A DNA stretch of 64,000 bases from positions 62,001-126,000 of the forward strand of contig NZ_PYWM01000007.1 of assembly GCF_003049665.1 (NCBI RefSeq), read 5' to 3'. Positions 36,434 to 46,097 of the stretch are shown here, piece after piece (position 1 is the first letter of the stretch; every line of letters begins with the position of its first letter). The notes below the pieces were generated by a model. The model ran no database searches and was not told the DNA's origin. It saw only the letters and a program-made list of their open reading frames with translations. Both the position numbers and the translations under genes were made by a program. This DNA is from Lysinibacillus mangiferihumi (GTDB lineage Bacteria; Bacillota; Bacilli; Bacillales_A; Planococcaceae).

Positions 36434-38590
36434 TTGAGTTCAAAATTATTTGCACTTGATATCGGTACACGTTCTGTTGTTGGCATTATTTTAGAGGAAG
36501 ATAATGATCATTTTCATGTACAAGATATTTTAGTAAAAGAGCATAAAGAACGGGCCATGGTAGATGGTCAAATACATAATGTCATGTACGTTGCAGAGTT
36601 AATTAATGAGATAAAACAAAAGCTCGAAGAAAAGCACGGACCTTTATCAAAAGTAAGTGTCGCTGCTGCAGGTCGTTCATTAAAAACGGAGCAGGCAAGT
36701 GTGAGCATTAATATTCGTAACCGTCCTATCTTTACTGAAGAAGATATTAGTCGATTAGAATTACAGGCCGTTCAACAAGCCCAGCAACAGCTCCTACAAC
36801 ATAAAGAGGATACAAAAACGAGTCATTATTATTGCGTTGGTTATTCGGTCCTTTACTATCGTCTAGATGGTGAAGAAATTGGTAGCCTTCTTGATCAGCA
36901 AGGTGACGAGGCACAAATCGAAGTGATTGCCACTTTCCTTCCTCGTGTTGTAGTGGAATCACTGATTGCCGCATTAAAACGGGCAAATTTAGAGATGGAT
37001 GCACTAACATTAGAGCCCATTGCTGCCATTAATGTGCTCATTCCACCTACGATGCGCCGTTTAAATGTTGCACTTGTCGATATTGGTGCTGGTACATCAG
37101 ATATCGCCATTACCGATAAAAGTACAGTTGTTGCCTATGGTATGGTGCCGACAGCAGGAGATGAAATAACCGAAGCACTTAGTGACCATTATTTGCTTGA
37201 TTTTCCTGTTGCCGAGGAGGCAAAACGCCAACTGCATTGTTCAGAGGAGATTTTAATTCAAGATATTTTAGGATTCGATCAATATTATCCTAAAGAAGAA
37301 GTGCTTGCTGCAATTGAACCAGCTGTTAAACAACTCGCAAAGGCGATTGGAGAAGAAATATTACGTCTTAATAATCGAACTGCTCCCAAAGCCGTAATGC
37401 TCGTTGGTGGAGGTAGTTTAACACCTAACCTTACAACTGAAATCGGTCTAGTCCTTGATTTACCAGCAAATCGTATTGCCGTTCGTGGTGTCGATGCCAT
37501 TCAAAATTTAACAAAGGAAGCGCACATTAAAGCATCCCCTGAATTAGTAACACCTATCGGCATAGCTATTGCTGCAAAGAAAATGCCGATTCAATATATG
37601 AGCTTAACGGTAAATGAACAAATTGTACGCCTTTTTGAATTAAAAGAAATGACTGTTGGCGATGCCTTTTTAGCTGCCAATATTCGTGCTAAACAATTAT
37701 ATGGTAAGCCAGGTCATGGTTTATCTATTAGTGTGAACGGACAAGATATTTTTATACCTGGTGGCCACGGCCAACCAGCACAAATTTTAGTGAATGGACA
37801 ACAATCCTCTACAAAAACAATTATTAAAACGGGTGATGCCATTCAGCTAATAGAAGGACAAGATGGTCTTCCAGCTACTGCTACAATAAGAGATATAGTG
37901 GATCAAGCAGTCATTAAAACGATCACAATCCAAGAAACAAAATATGTCATTGAACCTAAAATTACAGTTAACGGTTCATCCGTTTCAATGGATGCTCTTG
38001 TAAACGATCGTGATATTATCACATATGAAATAGCTGAAACAGTAGAAGACGTGTTTACATCGACCAACAATACCAATTTACTGAAACAATTCGAATCATA
38101 TGTTATTTACGTCGATGGCAAGCCATTATATTTACCGGCGTTTTCTGCGAATTTACTAATTAATGGAAAACCAGGAAAACTGTCTTATGCTGTTCAACAT
38201 AACGATATTATTACTTTTTCGCAGCCATCGTTACCAACTGTACAGCGAATCGCTGATCATATGAATGTGTTGCTGGAGGACAAAATCATTGTCCATTTTC
38301 AACAGGAACTGTTAGAGTTGAAAAAAACGACGAATGAAGTGCTTGTAAATCAAGCTGTTGTTTCACCGCTCTCTACGGTTCCTAATGGAGCGACAGTTAG
38401 CATTCAGGAGAAAGATCGAAGTCCTTGGATTTATCAGGATGTATTCCGTTTCTCGAATTGGCAGCTCCCTACAACATTTAAAGGCAACTTTACGATTTTA
38501 CGTAACGGACAGCCCGCAACCTTTGATACAGAAATTTTCGGTGGCGATCAATTAGAAATAGTACTCGAAGAAGCACCTTTATCATTGTAA
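36434..38590 (+). CDS. Long FtsA-like actin-fold protein with repeat C-terminus, function unknown
   Basis: 718 aa, against about 420-440 for FtsA. Residues 1 to about 345 have the FtsA/actin ATPase plan: FALDIGTRSVVGII (phosphate 1), an inserted 1C-like part starting LSKVSVAAAGRSL, VALVDIGAGTSDIAI (phosphate 2) and VMLVGGGSLTP (adenosine). The remaining 370 residues contain at least four similar short modules with the pattern V-NG, about 15 residues, then D or GD-x-I (near 37735, 37790, 37970, 38155, 38510), which look like small beta-grasp or S4-like folds. No membrane-targeting helix is obvious at the C-terminus. TTG start with AGGAAGG upstream. Monocistronic. The classical ftsA-ftsZ pair is not here. 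Confidence 0.7.
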   Translation: MSSKLFALDIGTRSVVGIILEEDNDHFHVQDILVKEHKERAMVDGQIHNVMYVAELINEIKQKLEEKHGPLSKVSVAAAGRSLKTEQASVSINIRNRPIFTEEDISRLELQAVQQAQQQLLQHKEDTKTSHYYCVGYSVLYYRLDGEEIGSLLDQQGDEAQIEVIATFLPRVVVESLIAALKRANLEMDALTLEPIAAINVLIPPTMRRLNVALVDIGAGTSDIAITDKSTVVAYGMVPTAGDEITEALSDHYLLDFPVAEEAKRQLHCSEEILIQDILGFDQYYPKEEVLAAIEPAVKQLAKAIGEEILRLNNRTAPKAVMLVGGGSLTPNLTTEIGLVLDLPANRIAVRGVDAIQNLTKEAHIKASPELVTPIGIAIAAKKMPIQYMSLTVNEQIVRLFELKEMTVGDAFLAANIRAKQLYGKPGHGLSISVNGQDIFIPGGHGQPAQILVNGQQSSTKTIIKTGDAIQLIEGQDGLPATATIRDIVDQAVIKTITIQETKYVIEPKITVNGSSVSMDALVNDRDIITYEIAETVEDVFTSTNNTNLLKQFESYVIYVDGKPLYLPAFSANLLINGKPGKLSYAVQHNDIITFSQPSLPTVQRIADHMNVLLEDKIIVHFQQELLELKKTTNEVLVNQAVVSPLSTVPNGATVSIQEKDRSPWIYQDVFRFSNWQLPTTFKGNFTILRNGQPATFDTEIFGGDQLEIVLEEAPLSL

Positions 38591-38607
38591 AAAAGTAGGT
38601 GCCAAAA

Positions 38608-38649
38608 GAAAAAGTGTTAGATTGACTGTAATCAATCTAACACTTTTTT
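38608..38649 (+). terminator. Terminator after the FtsA-like gene
   Basis: AAAGTGTTAGATTGA pairs perfectly with TCAATCTAACACTTT with a T run. Near-identical in sequence to the hairpins at 274-311 and 24603-24647. A half-copy of the REP-like motif (GGTGCC) sits just before it at 38598. Confidence 0.92.
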
Positions 38650-38817
38650 GCTATGTTGTTTGTTGTCAGGCTGCGGAGGATGCTTCCTGCGCGGTTTGTG
38701 CCATGTTACCTGCGTGCTTTACGGTACATTCCACATGCTCACAGGAGTCACCACCACCGCTATCATCAACTAGTACTAGTGTAGTGTTCTATAGGAAATC
38801 CTAATTTCCCCTATAGT

Positions 38818-39327
38818 TTACGCACGAACCTCTTGTGCTTTCTCTTGTTTTTCAACAGTTTGTTCAGTTGCTTCTACTACATCCTCTTGTTTTACTTCAA
38901 CACCATCGATGAATTCATCAAGTGGCTCTTCCCCTTCAAAAGAAACCGTACCGTCATCAAAAACAGTTGGTGCTTTTGCGGACTTAAGCGTTTTAACTTT
39001 CTCTACCAATTGTGAAGATTGCTCTTGAATTTGTTTTGATAGTTGCACTGTTTTATCCTTCGCTGTTGACGAGAAGTCTGCACTTTTATCTTTTAAATTA
39101 ACGGCTTGCACTGCCACATCACTACGTAAATCTTTCCCTGATTTTGGAGCTAATAATAACCCTGCTGCTGCCCCCACTATACCTCCAACTAAAGCGCCAA
39201 TGACGAAATCTTTCATGTTTACACGCTCCTCTTCATAGATCGATTCCTGTGAATTATAAAGCTGTGGTAATGTACTTTCAAGTTGTTGTTCTTTCACTTC
39301 GTTAAAGTTTGGCTTTTGTGTAGTCAT
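38818..39327 (-). CDS. ytxH: YtxH-family protein
   Basis: 169 aa. After about 37 polar residues comes the YtxH signature MKDFVIGALVGGIVGAAAGL, one Gly-rich membrane helix ending LLLAPKSGKDLR, then a helical charged region and an acidic C-terminus. The function is unknown; in B. subtilis ytxG-ytxH-ytxJ is a general-stress operon. GGGAGG precedes the ATG at 39327. It follows ytxG. The acidic 60-residue tail is longer than in short YtxH proteins. Confidence 0.82.
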   Translation of the reverse strand: MTTQKPNFNEVKEQQLESTLPQLYNSQESIYEEERVNMKDFVIGALVGGIVGAAAGLLLAPKSGKDLRSDVAVQAVNLKDKSADFSSTAKDKTVQLSKQIQEQSSQLVEKVKTLKSAKAPTVFDDGTVSFEGEEPLDEFIDGVEVKQEDVVEATEQTVEKQEKAQEVRA

Positions 39328-39424
39328 GGACAATTCCTCCCATTTTATAATCTAATGCGCCTAGACGTCTGTATTACTACTTGCGAGCAATACATGAAAA
39401 TCGCCTAAGGCTTTATTTATATTC

Positions 39425-39449
39425 AGCAGGTGTCAATAAAGCACCTGCT
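39425..39449 (-). other. Hairpin between ytxG and ytxH
   Basis: AGCAGGTG and CACCTGCT pair perfectly around a 9-nt loop just after the ytxG stop. No T run follows, so it may reduce or process read-through into ytxH rather than terminate. Confidence 0.55.
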
Positions 39450-39458
39450 AAATAATAA

Positions 39459-39965
39459 TTATTTTTTGCGACCCCATTTTCTTTTCGGCTTGTCCGATTG
39501 AACTTGTTCAAAATTATATACGTCCTCAGGCATTATTTCTGGTGCCTGCTCAATAATTTTACGCTTCTTCCATTTATCTGCAATGCCCATTGCAACATTA
39601 CTCCACTGTACAACTTGTGCAATTTTTTCTTCGTTCTGTTCAACGCTTTTAGAAATGGATGAAGTAATTTGCTGTACGGATGCATTTAAACCATTTACAG
39701 ACTCACCCATACCTTTCACTGCATGAACAACAGAATTTAACTGCTCCGATTTTTGTTGAATATCTTCGGCTAAGCTATTTGTTTTAATTAACAAAGAAGT
39801 CGTTTCACGTGTAATGCCTTCCATTTGTTTCTCAATGCCTGATAATGTGCCTGATAAACTGCTAAGAATTGATTTGAGCGAAAATAACGTCATACCGACG
39901 CTGACACACAAAAATAAAAAACCGATTGCTGCAATAATTGCTGCGATATACAAAATGACTTCCAT
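39459..39965 (-). CDS. ytxG: DUF948 protein YtxG
   Basis: 168 aa. N-terminal membrane helix (about 3-27, ILYIAAIIAAIGFLFLCVSVG), followed by a coiled-coil-like region with SLKSILSSL and SGIEKQMEGITRET, as in DUF948 proteins, and a basic C-terminus (KPKRKWGRKK). Function not known; stress-linked in B. subtilis. AGGAGGT supports the start. Probable operon with ytxH. Confidence 0.85.
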   Translation of the reverse strand: MEVILYIAAIIAAIGFLFLCVSVGMTLFSLKSILSSLSGTLSGIEKQMEGITRETTSLLIKTNSLAEDIQQKSEQLNSVVHAVKGMGESVNGLNASVQQITSSISKSVEQNEEKIAQVVQWSNVAMGIADKWKKRKIIEQAPEIMPEDVYNFEQVQSDKPKRKWGRKK

Positions 39966-40052
39966 AAAATAGACCTCCTGCTAGTAAGAATTCTCTCTAT
40001 ACTATTACTTACCTTATCTTCGACAAATAAAACTTAAATCCTTCTCAAATTT

Positions 40053-40089
40053 TAGAAAAACAGCTTATTCCTTACGGATTAAGCTGTTT
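40053..40089 (-). terminator. Terminator overlapping the murC stop
   Basis: On the minus strand AAACAGCTTAATCC pairs with GGAATAAGCTGTTT then TTC and a T-rich run. The left arm includes the murC stop codon. Confidence 0.85.
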
Positions 40090-41392
40090 CGTTGTTTTTT
40101 AGTACATCTTCAAAGGCATCTTGGAATTTATGAACATCGCCTGCGCCCATAAATAAAAACACTGCGCCTTTATGCTTTGTTAAAACATCAATACCTTCTG
40201 TAGTAATTACAGCACTACCTTCAATAAGAGAGGCTAAATCTTGAATTGACAGTGCACCTTGCGTTTCCCTTGCAGAACCAAAAATATCGCAAAGGTATGC
40301 TGCATCTGCCAAACTCAGGCTATCAGCAAAGTCCTGTAAAAATGCTTGCGTACGTGTGAATGTGTGTGGCTGGAATATAGCTACTAATTCACGTTCTGGA
40401 TATTTTTGTCTAGCCGATTGAATCGTTGCACGTATTTCTGTTGGGTGATGTGCGTAATCATCAATTAACACATGATCCCCGATTTTCGATTCCGTAAAAC
40501 GTCTTTTTACACCTTTATATGTGTTTAAACGTTCTTGAATAATTTCTGATGAAATGCCCTCGTATTGGCAAAGTGTAATAACAGCTAATGTATTCAACAC
40601 TGCATGGTCGCCAAATAGCGGAATAAAGAAAGTGCTATAAAATTCATTGCGAACAAATACATCAAATGTTGTGCCTTCTGTTGTTTTTTCAACATTACGT
40701 GCTTCGAAGTCATTTTCAGCTCCGAACCCATAATAAACAACAGGTACTTTCGCTTGAATACGTTGCAAATGCTCATCATCACCACATGCAATAATTGCTT
40801 TTTTCACTTGTAAGGCAAGTGATTGAAAGGCTGCATATACATCTTCAATGTTTGCGAAGTAATCCGGATGGTCAAAGTCAATATTTGTCATTACTGCATA
40901 ATCAGGATTATAGGCTAAAAAGTGTCGACGATACTCACAAGCTTCCATCACAAAGAAGTTTGCATTTTCATGTCCTGCACCAGTACCATCACCGATTAAA
41001 TACGATGTTGGTTTATATCCACCAACAACATGCGCCATTAAACCCGTTGTAGAGGTTTTGCCATGCGCACCTGTAATGGCAATGGATGTGTAATTGCCAA
41101 TATACTCACCAAGAAATTTGTGATAACGAATAATTTCTACACCGATTTCACGTGCTCGCACTAATTCAGGGTGGTCATCAGGAAAAGCATTCCCTGCGAT
41201 TATTGTCATACCTTCTTTAATATTATCCGCATTAAAAGTAAAAATTGGAATATTTCGTTCACGTAACGGTTGTTCCGTAAAGAAATACTTATCAATATCT
41301 GAGCCCTGTACTTGTTCACCAGCATCAAATAAGATTTGTGCAAGCGAACTCATGCCAGAACCTTTAATGCCTGTGAAATGAAAAACTGTCAT
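40079..41392 (-). CDS. murC: UDP-N-acetylmuramate-L-alanine ligase MurC
   Basis: 437 aa. Mur ligase family: [19 protein letters not shown], the ATP P-loop [33 protein letters not shown] and the C-terminal [10 protein letters not shown]. It adds L-Ala to UDP-MurNAc, first amino acid of the stem peptide. As in B. subtilis, it sits just downstream of the SftA translocase gene and not in the dcw cluster. GGGGGG before the ATG serves as a ribosome site. Confidence 0.97.
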   Translation of the reverse strand: MTVFHFTGIKGSGMSSLAQILFDAGEQVQGSDIDKYFFTEQPLRERNIPIFTFNADNIKEGMTIIAGNAFPDDHPELVRAREIGVEIIRYHKFLGEYIGNYTSIAITGAHGKTSTTGLMAHVVGGYKPTSYLIGDGTGAGHENANFFVMEACEYRRHFLAYNPDYAVMTNIDFDHPDYFANIEDVYAAFQSLALQVKKAIIACGDDEHLQRIQAKVPVVYYGFGAENDFEARNVEKTTEGTTFDVFVRNEFYSTFFIPLFGDHAVLNTLAVITLCQYEGISSEIIQERLNTYKGVKRRFTESKIGDHVLIDDYAHHPTEIRATIQSARQKYPERELVAIFQPHTFTRTQAFLQDFADSLSLADAAYLCDIFGSARETQGALSIQDLASLIEGSAVITTEGIDVLTKHKGAVFLFMGAGDVHKFQDAFEDVLKNNETA

Positions 41393-41614
41393 TAATTAAA
41401 CCCCCCGGGAAATACAATATCCCATCTATCATCTATTAGGTGTATCGTATTTTGTACTAGGTATTAATACCTTTACACGTACAGAAAAATACGTACTATG
41501 TTAAAACATCTTGTCTATTATAGCACTATTTATGCACAAGGATAAATGTGCAACTTTTCTAAAAAAACTAATTTTGACGAAAGTCAGATAATCTTGACGA
41601 AAACACCGCAATTC

Positions 41615-44600
41615 TTATTCAAACATAGCAATTAAATCTTGCTCAGTAATATAACTTTCACGCGGTTTACTACCTCTTGCTTCTGACACAAAACCATGTG
41701 ATTCCAGCATATCAATTAAACGTGCAGCACGATTATAACCGATATGATATTTGCGTTGAATAAGAGAAGTAGAAGCTCCACCTGCTTCATAAACAAAGCG
41801 ACAGACATCCTCAAACAAATCATCTTGCTCTGCAGTAACTTCTGATTTCTTTAAAAGTTCCTCTTGATCGAATATATAATCTGGTTCACCTTGCTCACGA
41901 ACATGGTCGATAATCGCTTCTATTTCATCATCTGTTACAAACGTCCCTTGCAAACGTACAGGTGCCGACATGCCATTACCTAGATACAACATATCGCCTC
42001 GTCCTAGTAAGCGCTCTGCCCCTTGCCCATCTAATATTGTACGTGAATCGATTTGTGAAGATACCGCAAAGGCAATACGAGTAGGGATATTAGATTTAAT
42101 TAGACCTGTAATAACATCGACAGAAGGTCTTTGCGTGGCAACAATTAAATGAATACCACAAGCACGTGCCTTCTGCGCAATACGACAAATCGCTTCCTCA
42201 ACATCTGCTGGCGACATCATCATTAAGTCTGCTAACTCATCAATAACAATTAAAATATAGGGTAATTTTAAACTATGCTCATTGTTTTTATCTGCTAAAG
42301 CGTTATAACGTGTAATATCACGCGCACCTGCATGTGCAAATAGCTGATAACGACGCTCCATCTCCTCTACAGCCCATTTTAACGCTGCTGTTGCAGCCTT
42401 TACATCCGTAATCACCGGACTGACTAAATGGGGAATATGATTGAATGGCGCAAGCTCTACCATTTTTGGGTCAATCAGCATAAGTTTTAATTCATGCGGT
42501 GCAGCTTTATATAATAAACTAACCAAAATGGAATTGATACAAACAGACTTTCCTGAACCAGTCGCCCCAGCAATTAAGCCATGTGGCATTTTACGTAAAT
42601 CAATTGTCACTGGCTTCCCTGTTAAATCGAGACCAAGTGCCGCTTCAAGTGGTGAATCAGAATCGAGGAATGACGCACTATTTGTCACTTCCGATAAACG
42701 AACAGCACGAGATACACGGTTAGGAATTTCTATTCCGATCGAACTCTTTCCAGGAATCGGCGCCTGTATTCGAATGTCTTTTGCAGCTAAAGCCAGTTTT
42801 AAGTCATCTGCTAAATTACGAATTTTACTTACCTTTGTACCATGACTAACTGTAATTTCAAATTGAGTAACGGCGGGACCTTGCATAATCGATTCTATTT
42901 GTGCTGACACTTGGAAATAAGATAGTGCTTCAACTAGTGTATCCCCTTGTTGCTCCATCCACTCTGTATCTTGTGTTTTCTCCTCAGGTGGTTCCAAAAA
43001 TTCATCCGTTGGCTTTTGGTACACATGAATAGGCTTTTGAGGTGTTATTTCTTTTTCAGGCTCTATATTTAAAGTTCCCAGTGTATCATTAGGTTTCTCC
43101 TCAATGATGTTTGGATTATCATTTGATTGTGCGATAGTTTTTTCATGTAATAAATCCGTTTCGACAAAAAGCGTTGCAGAAACTTCTTCACTTGCATCCA
43201 CTGTAATTGCTGATTGTTCTGCTTGGTGTAAATCATTTGCAACAAACGGTGATACTGGATTTTCTTCAAAAGTATCCGCTTCACTTGCTGACTGTTCTGC
43301 TTGGCTTACTTCATTTGCAACAAACGGTGATACTGGATTTTCTTCAAAAGTATCCGCTTCACTTGCTGTCTGTTCTGTTTGACGTATTTCATTTGTAACA
43401 ATCGGTGATACTGGATTTTCTTCATGTGCATCCGCTTCACTTGCTAATTGTTCTGTTTGACGTATTTCATTTGTAACAATCGGTGATACTGGATTTTCTT
43501 CAAAAGTATCCGCTTCACTTGCTAACTGTTCTGTTTGACGTATTTCATTTGTGACAATCGGTGATACTGGATTTTCTTCAACAGTATCCACTTCAATCGC
43601 TAGCTGCTCTGCTTGGCGCATTTCATTTGTGATAATCGGTGATACTGGATTTTCTTCAAAAGTATCCGCTTCACTTGCTGACTGTTCTGTTTGACGTATT
43701 TCATTTGTAACAATCGGTGATACTGAATTTTCTTCAAAAGTATCCGCTTCACTTGCTGTCTGTTTTTCAGTTGGCATCCGCGTCATTGTTGCAACAGGAG
43801 ACATCGTGATAACAGGATTACTATTAGATTCTGTCATTTTGGAAAAAGGTTCTTGGGATGATGTCTCTATTGAAGATGTATTTACATTTTCTAACAATGC
43901 TCCATCTTCGATTTTGTCATCATCGGAAGTAACCGCTATCTCGCTTTGTATTTTTTCAGTCGCTGGCACTTTCGATTTTAATTGTTGTGAAATTCGCCAT
44001 TTTTCTTTATCTGTTTTTAACATTAAGACATTAAATGGAATGCGACTCTTTTCTTGCTTTAAAGATGACTCCTCGACTACCTGCTGTTCATTTTCTTCAC
44101 TCGTCGGCTGAACAACCGTCACTTCTCCAATATGAATTGTGGAATTTTCTATTTGTAATTGTTCCACAACGACTTCTTTTACATGAATTTCGGATTGATC
44201 TGCTGATAGCTGTTCAACAGCTAGTTCTTGTTGCACAGCATCTTTAATTTGAGCTTCAAAATTTACAGCAAAAGATGTTGTTTGTGGTATAGATAGCTCT
44301 ATATCTGCTTTATCTGTCAGTTCGCTCTGCTCTGGAATTTCAAGCTCTTCAAATGTAATCGGCTGCTTTGGTGTTGCTTCCGTAGATGCTTCAAAAGCTA
44401 CTTTACTTGACTCTGTCACTTCAACTTCTTCAAAAGTAATTGGTTGCTTCGAAGTAGCTTTGCTATTCTTATCAACGATTGCTTGACTTTGCTCTATCAC
44501 TTCAACATCCTCAAATTCACTTGAATGCTTCGCTGGCACTTCCTTTAAGCTTGATATCTCAAGCTGTTCATGTAAATCATTTGGCGTAATGGTAGGCTCT

Positions 44601-45280
44601 TTTTCTTCTAGTATATTTTCAATAGGCTTATTTGTTGTCGCTTCTTTTGCAATCATAGCAATGGAGGGCTTTTCTGCTTCATGTTCCTCCTTGCGTTTAT
44701 TTAATAATTGCTCGATTGGACTTGGTTTTGCAAAACCATAAACTGGCGAAGGGACATCCGTTGGTACAAAACGTTTTCGATTTTGTGGCATGCTACTTTC
44801 CGCAGCATTTTCCTGTTTCGCTTGCGGTTCTTTAAAAACAGGTGCCGCTTCAATTTGTGCATCACGAAAAACCATACTCGCTTTAGTCGAATATTCTTGC
44901 TTAGGTTGAACGCGTGTAATCGTCGTTCTGCCAGTTCGTTTCGAACGATTTTCTAAAAGCTCACGAATTCCAGAAACTTCTATGTCATATACACGGGAAT
45001 CTACAACTTGATGATTTAAATGTTTTGGTAAGGATAAATCTTCAATTTGGCCGTATACATCGTCCATTTGATTAAACATTTCTTTTGGTTGTGAAGAAGG
45101 TTGCGGAATCTCTGGTTCATCATCAATTAAAGGGAAACGAAAAGCTTTTTGTGTAGGTGCTTGCGTCTCCTTTATCGGCTGTTGGTGCTCTGGTTGCTCC
45201 TCATACTCTTCATAATATTCTTCATATTCATAGTCATCTCTATTTAAAATTTTATCTAATTTTCTTTTAAACCAATTCAC
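41615..45280 (-). CDS. sftA: SftA-type DNA translocase (FtsK/SpoIIIE family), soluble, with expanded linker
   Basis: 1221 aa, clearly longer than B. subtilis SftA (about 950). No membrane helices. A short basic N-terminus (NWFKRKLDKIL) and acidic YEEYYEEYEEQ lead to a long low-complexity linker (about 90-760) that holds seven and a half copies of a 26-residue repeat at about 500-705. The motor follows (about 770-1140): Walker A AGATGSGKSVC near residue 907, Walker B LIVIDELADL, and ATQRPSVDVITGLIK. A winged-helix gamma domain ends the protein. SftA clears chromosome DNA from the closing septum. GTG start at 45280 with a weak ribosome site. Located upstream of murC, as ytpT. Confidence 0.93.
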   Translation of the reverse strand: MNWFKRKLDKILNRDDYEYEEYYEEYEEQPEHQQPIKETQAPTQKAFRFPLIDDEPEIPQPSSQPKEMFNQMDDVYGQIEDLSLPKHLNHQVVDSRVYDIEVSGIRELLENRSKRTGRTTITRVQPKQEYSTKASMVFRDAQIEAAPVFKEPQAKQENAAESSMPQNRKRFVPTDVPSPVYGFAKPSPIEQLLNKRKEEHEAEKPSIAMIAKEATTNKPIENILEEKEPTITPNDLHEQLEISSLKEVPAKHSSEFEDVEVIEQSQAIVDKNSKATSKQPITFEEVEVTESSKVAFEASTEATPKQPITFEELEIPEQSELTDKADIELSIPQTTSFAVNFEAQIKDAVQQELAVEQLSADQSEIHVKEVVVEQLQIENSTIHIGEVTVVQPTSEENEQQVVEESSLKQEKSRIPFNVLMLKTDKEKWRISQQLKSKVPATEKIQSEIAVTSDDDKIEDGALLENVNTSSIETSSQEPFSKMTESNSNPVITMSPVATMTRMPTEKQTASEADTFEENSVSPIVTNEIRQTEQSASEADTFEENPVSPIITNEMRQAEQLAIEVDTVEENPVSPIVTNEIRQTEQLASEADTFEENPVSPIVTNEIRQTEQLASEADAHEENPVSPIVTNEIRQTEQTASEADTFEENPVSPFVANEVSQAEQSASEADTFEENPVSPFVANDLHQAEQSAITVDASEEVSATLFVETDLLHEKTIAQSNDNPNIIEEKPNDTLGTLNIEPEKEITPQKPIHVYQKPTDEFLEPPEEKTQDTEWMEQQGDTLVEALSYFQVSAQIESIMQGPAVTQFEITVSHGTKVSKIRNLADDLKLALAAKDIRIQAPIPGKSSIGIEIPNRVSRAVRLSEVTNSASFLDSDSPLEAALGLDLTGKPVTIDLRKMPHGLIAGATGSGKSVCINSILVSLLYKAAPHELKLMLIDPKMVELAPFNHIPHLVSPVITDVKAATAALKWAVEEMERRYQLFAHAGARDITRYNALADKNNEHSLKLPYILIVIDELADLMMMSPADVEEAICRIAQKARACGIHLIVATQRPSVDVITGLIKSNIPTRIAFAVSSQIDSRTILDGQGAERLLGRGDMLYLGNGMSAPVRLQGTFVTDDEIEAIIDHVREQGEPDYIFDQEELLKKSEVTAEQDDLFEDVCRFVYEAGGASTSLIQRKYHIGYNRAARLIDMLESHGFVSEARGSKPRESYITEQDLIAMFE
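43165..43775 (-). repeat. 78-bp tandem coding repeat inside sftA
   Basis: Seven copies plus one worn copy of a 26-residue unit (consensus ASEADTFEENPVSPIVTNE, then IRQTEQ). Two of them are almost identical in DNA, which shows recent duplication; the outermost copies differ more. Confidence 0.92.
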
Positions 45281-45420
45281 GTTGTTTCACTCATTTCTCT
45301 TACACTTCTTTTATAGCATTGTCTAAGACTATTCGGGTACTAAAACTATGTTCAATGTCTACATCAAAAAGCATACCATAAAAATGATATAGAAACTCGT
45401 ATTTATAGGCTTAATCTAGA

Positions 45421-45468
45421 CAAAAAATCGTTATACCACCAGCTATTGGTAGCATAACGATTTTTGCT
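45421..45468 (-). terminator. Terminator after ytpR
   Basis: On the minus strand AAAATCGTTATGCTACCA pairs with TGGTGGTATAACGATTTT followed by TTT. Strong stem of 18 bp with one mismatch. Confidence 0.92.
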
Positions 45469-45482
45469 TAAAACTTATTCGT

Positions 45483-46097
45483 TTAACGGCTTGGTGTTTC
45501 AAATGCACTACCTACTGCAGCATCCTCAGGTAAAATTAAAATACCTTTTTTAGATGGTGCATTAGGAATGGCTAATTCACGCGCTGAACATAGCATACCA
45601 AAAGAGTCAACACCACGTAAATTGCCTTCTTTAATCAGCATACCTGATGGCATAACAGCTCCGATTTTAGCAACGACTACTTTTTGACCAGCATCAACGT
45701 TCGGTGCACCACATACAATTTGTAGCGTTTCTTCTCCTACATTGACAGTACAAATACTTAATTTATCAGCATTTGGATGCTTTTCTTTTGTTTCTACATA
45801 GCCTACAACAAATTTAGGTGAAAAATCTACATCCAGGCTAATTGTAGCTCCATTGTTCTTAATAGCAGCTTCAAGCTGTGCAACAAATTCTGGTGTAATC
45901 TCTACATTCCCCTGCGCCTCAACTTGCACATACTTACTTGCATTAAATAAGTTAAATGCTTTTATTTCCCCTGTTTGTGCTTCTTTTAAAATGGCAATAT
46001 CACCAGCACGCTCTACCTTTGTTTTCACAATTGCCTCTGTTGCTAATTGTACTAATAGGACATCTCCCACATGTTCTTTGTTGTAAAATACATTCAT
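45483..46097 (-). CDS. ytpR: tRNA-binding-domain protein YtpR
   Basis: 204 aa. An N-terminal domain (DUF4479 type, about 1-85) precedes an OB-fold tRNA-binding domain like the N-terminus of PheT and the C-terminus of MetG (VVGYVETKEKHPNADKL, LQIVCGAPNV, and KIGAVMPSGMLIK.GNLRG..S.GMLCS). No synthetase catalytic part, so a stand-alone tRNA- or protein-interaction factor is inferred. The ATG overlaps the ytpQ stop by 4 nt. Same order as B. subtilis ytpQ-ytpR. Confidence 0.88.
   Translation of the reverse strand: MNVFYNKEHVGDVLLVQLATEAIVKTKVERAGDIAILKEAQTGEIKAFNLFNASKYVQVEAQGNVEITPEFVAQLEAAIKNNGATISLDVDFSPKFVVGYVETKEKHPNADKLSICTVNVGEETLQIVCGAPNVDAGQKVVVAKIGAVMPSGMLIKEGNLRGVDSFGMLCSARELAIPNAPSKKGILILPEDAAVGSAFETPSR

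Noticed and set aside
38622-38804. 60-residue Cys-rich frame after the FtsA-like gene
   Set aside because: It begins inside a terminator and lacks a ribosome site.
43069-43398. Several frames on both strands within sftA
   Set aside because: All are produced by the 78-bp repeat; the sftA frame alone continues into a conserved motor domain.
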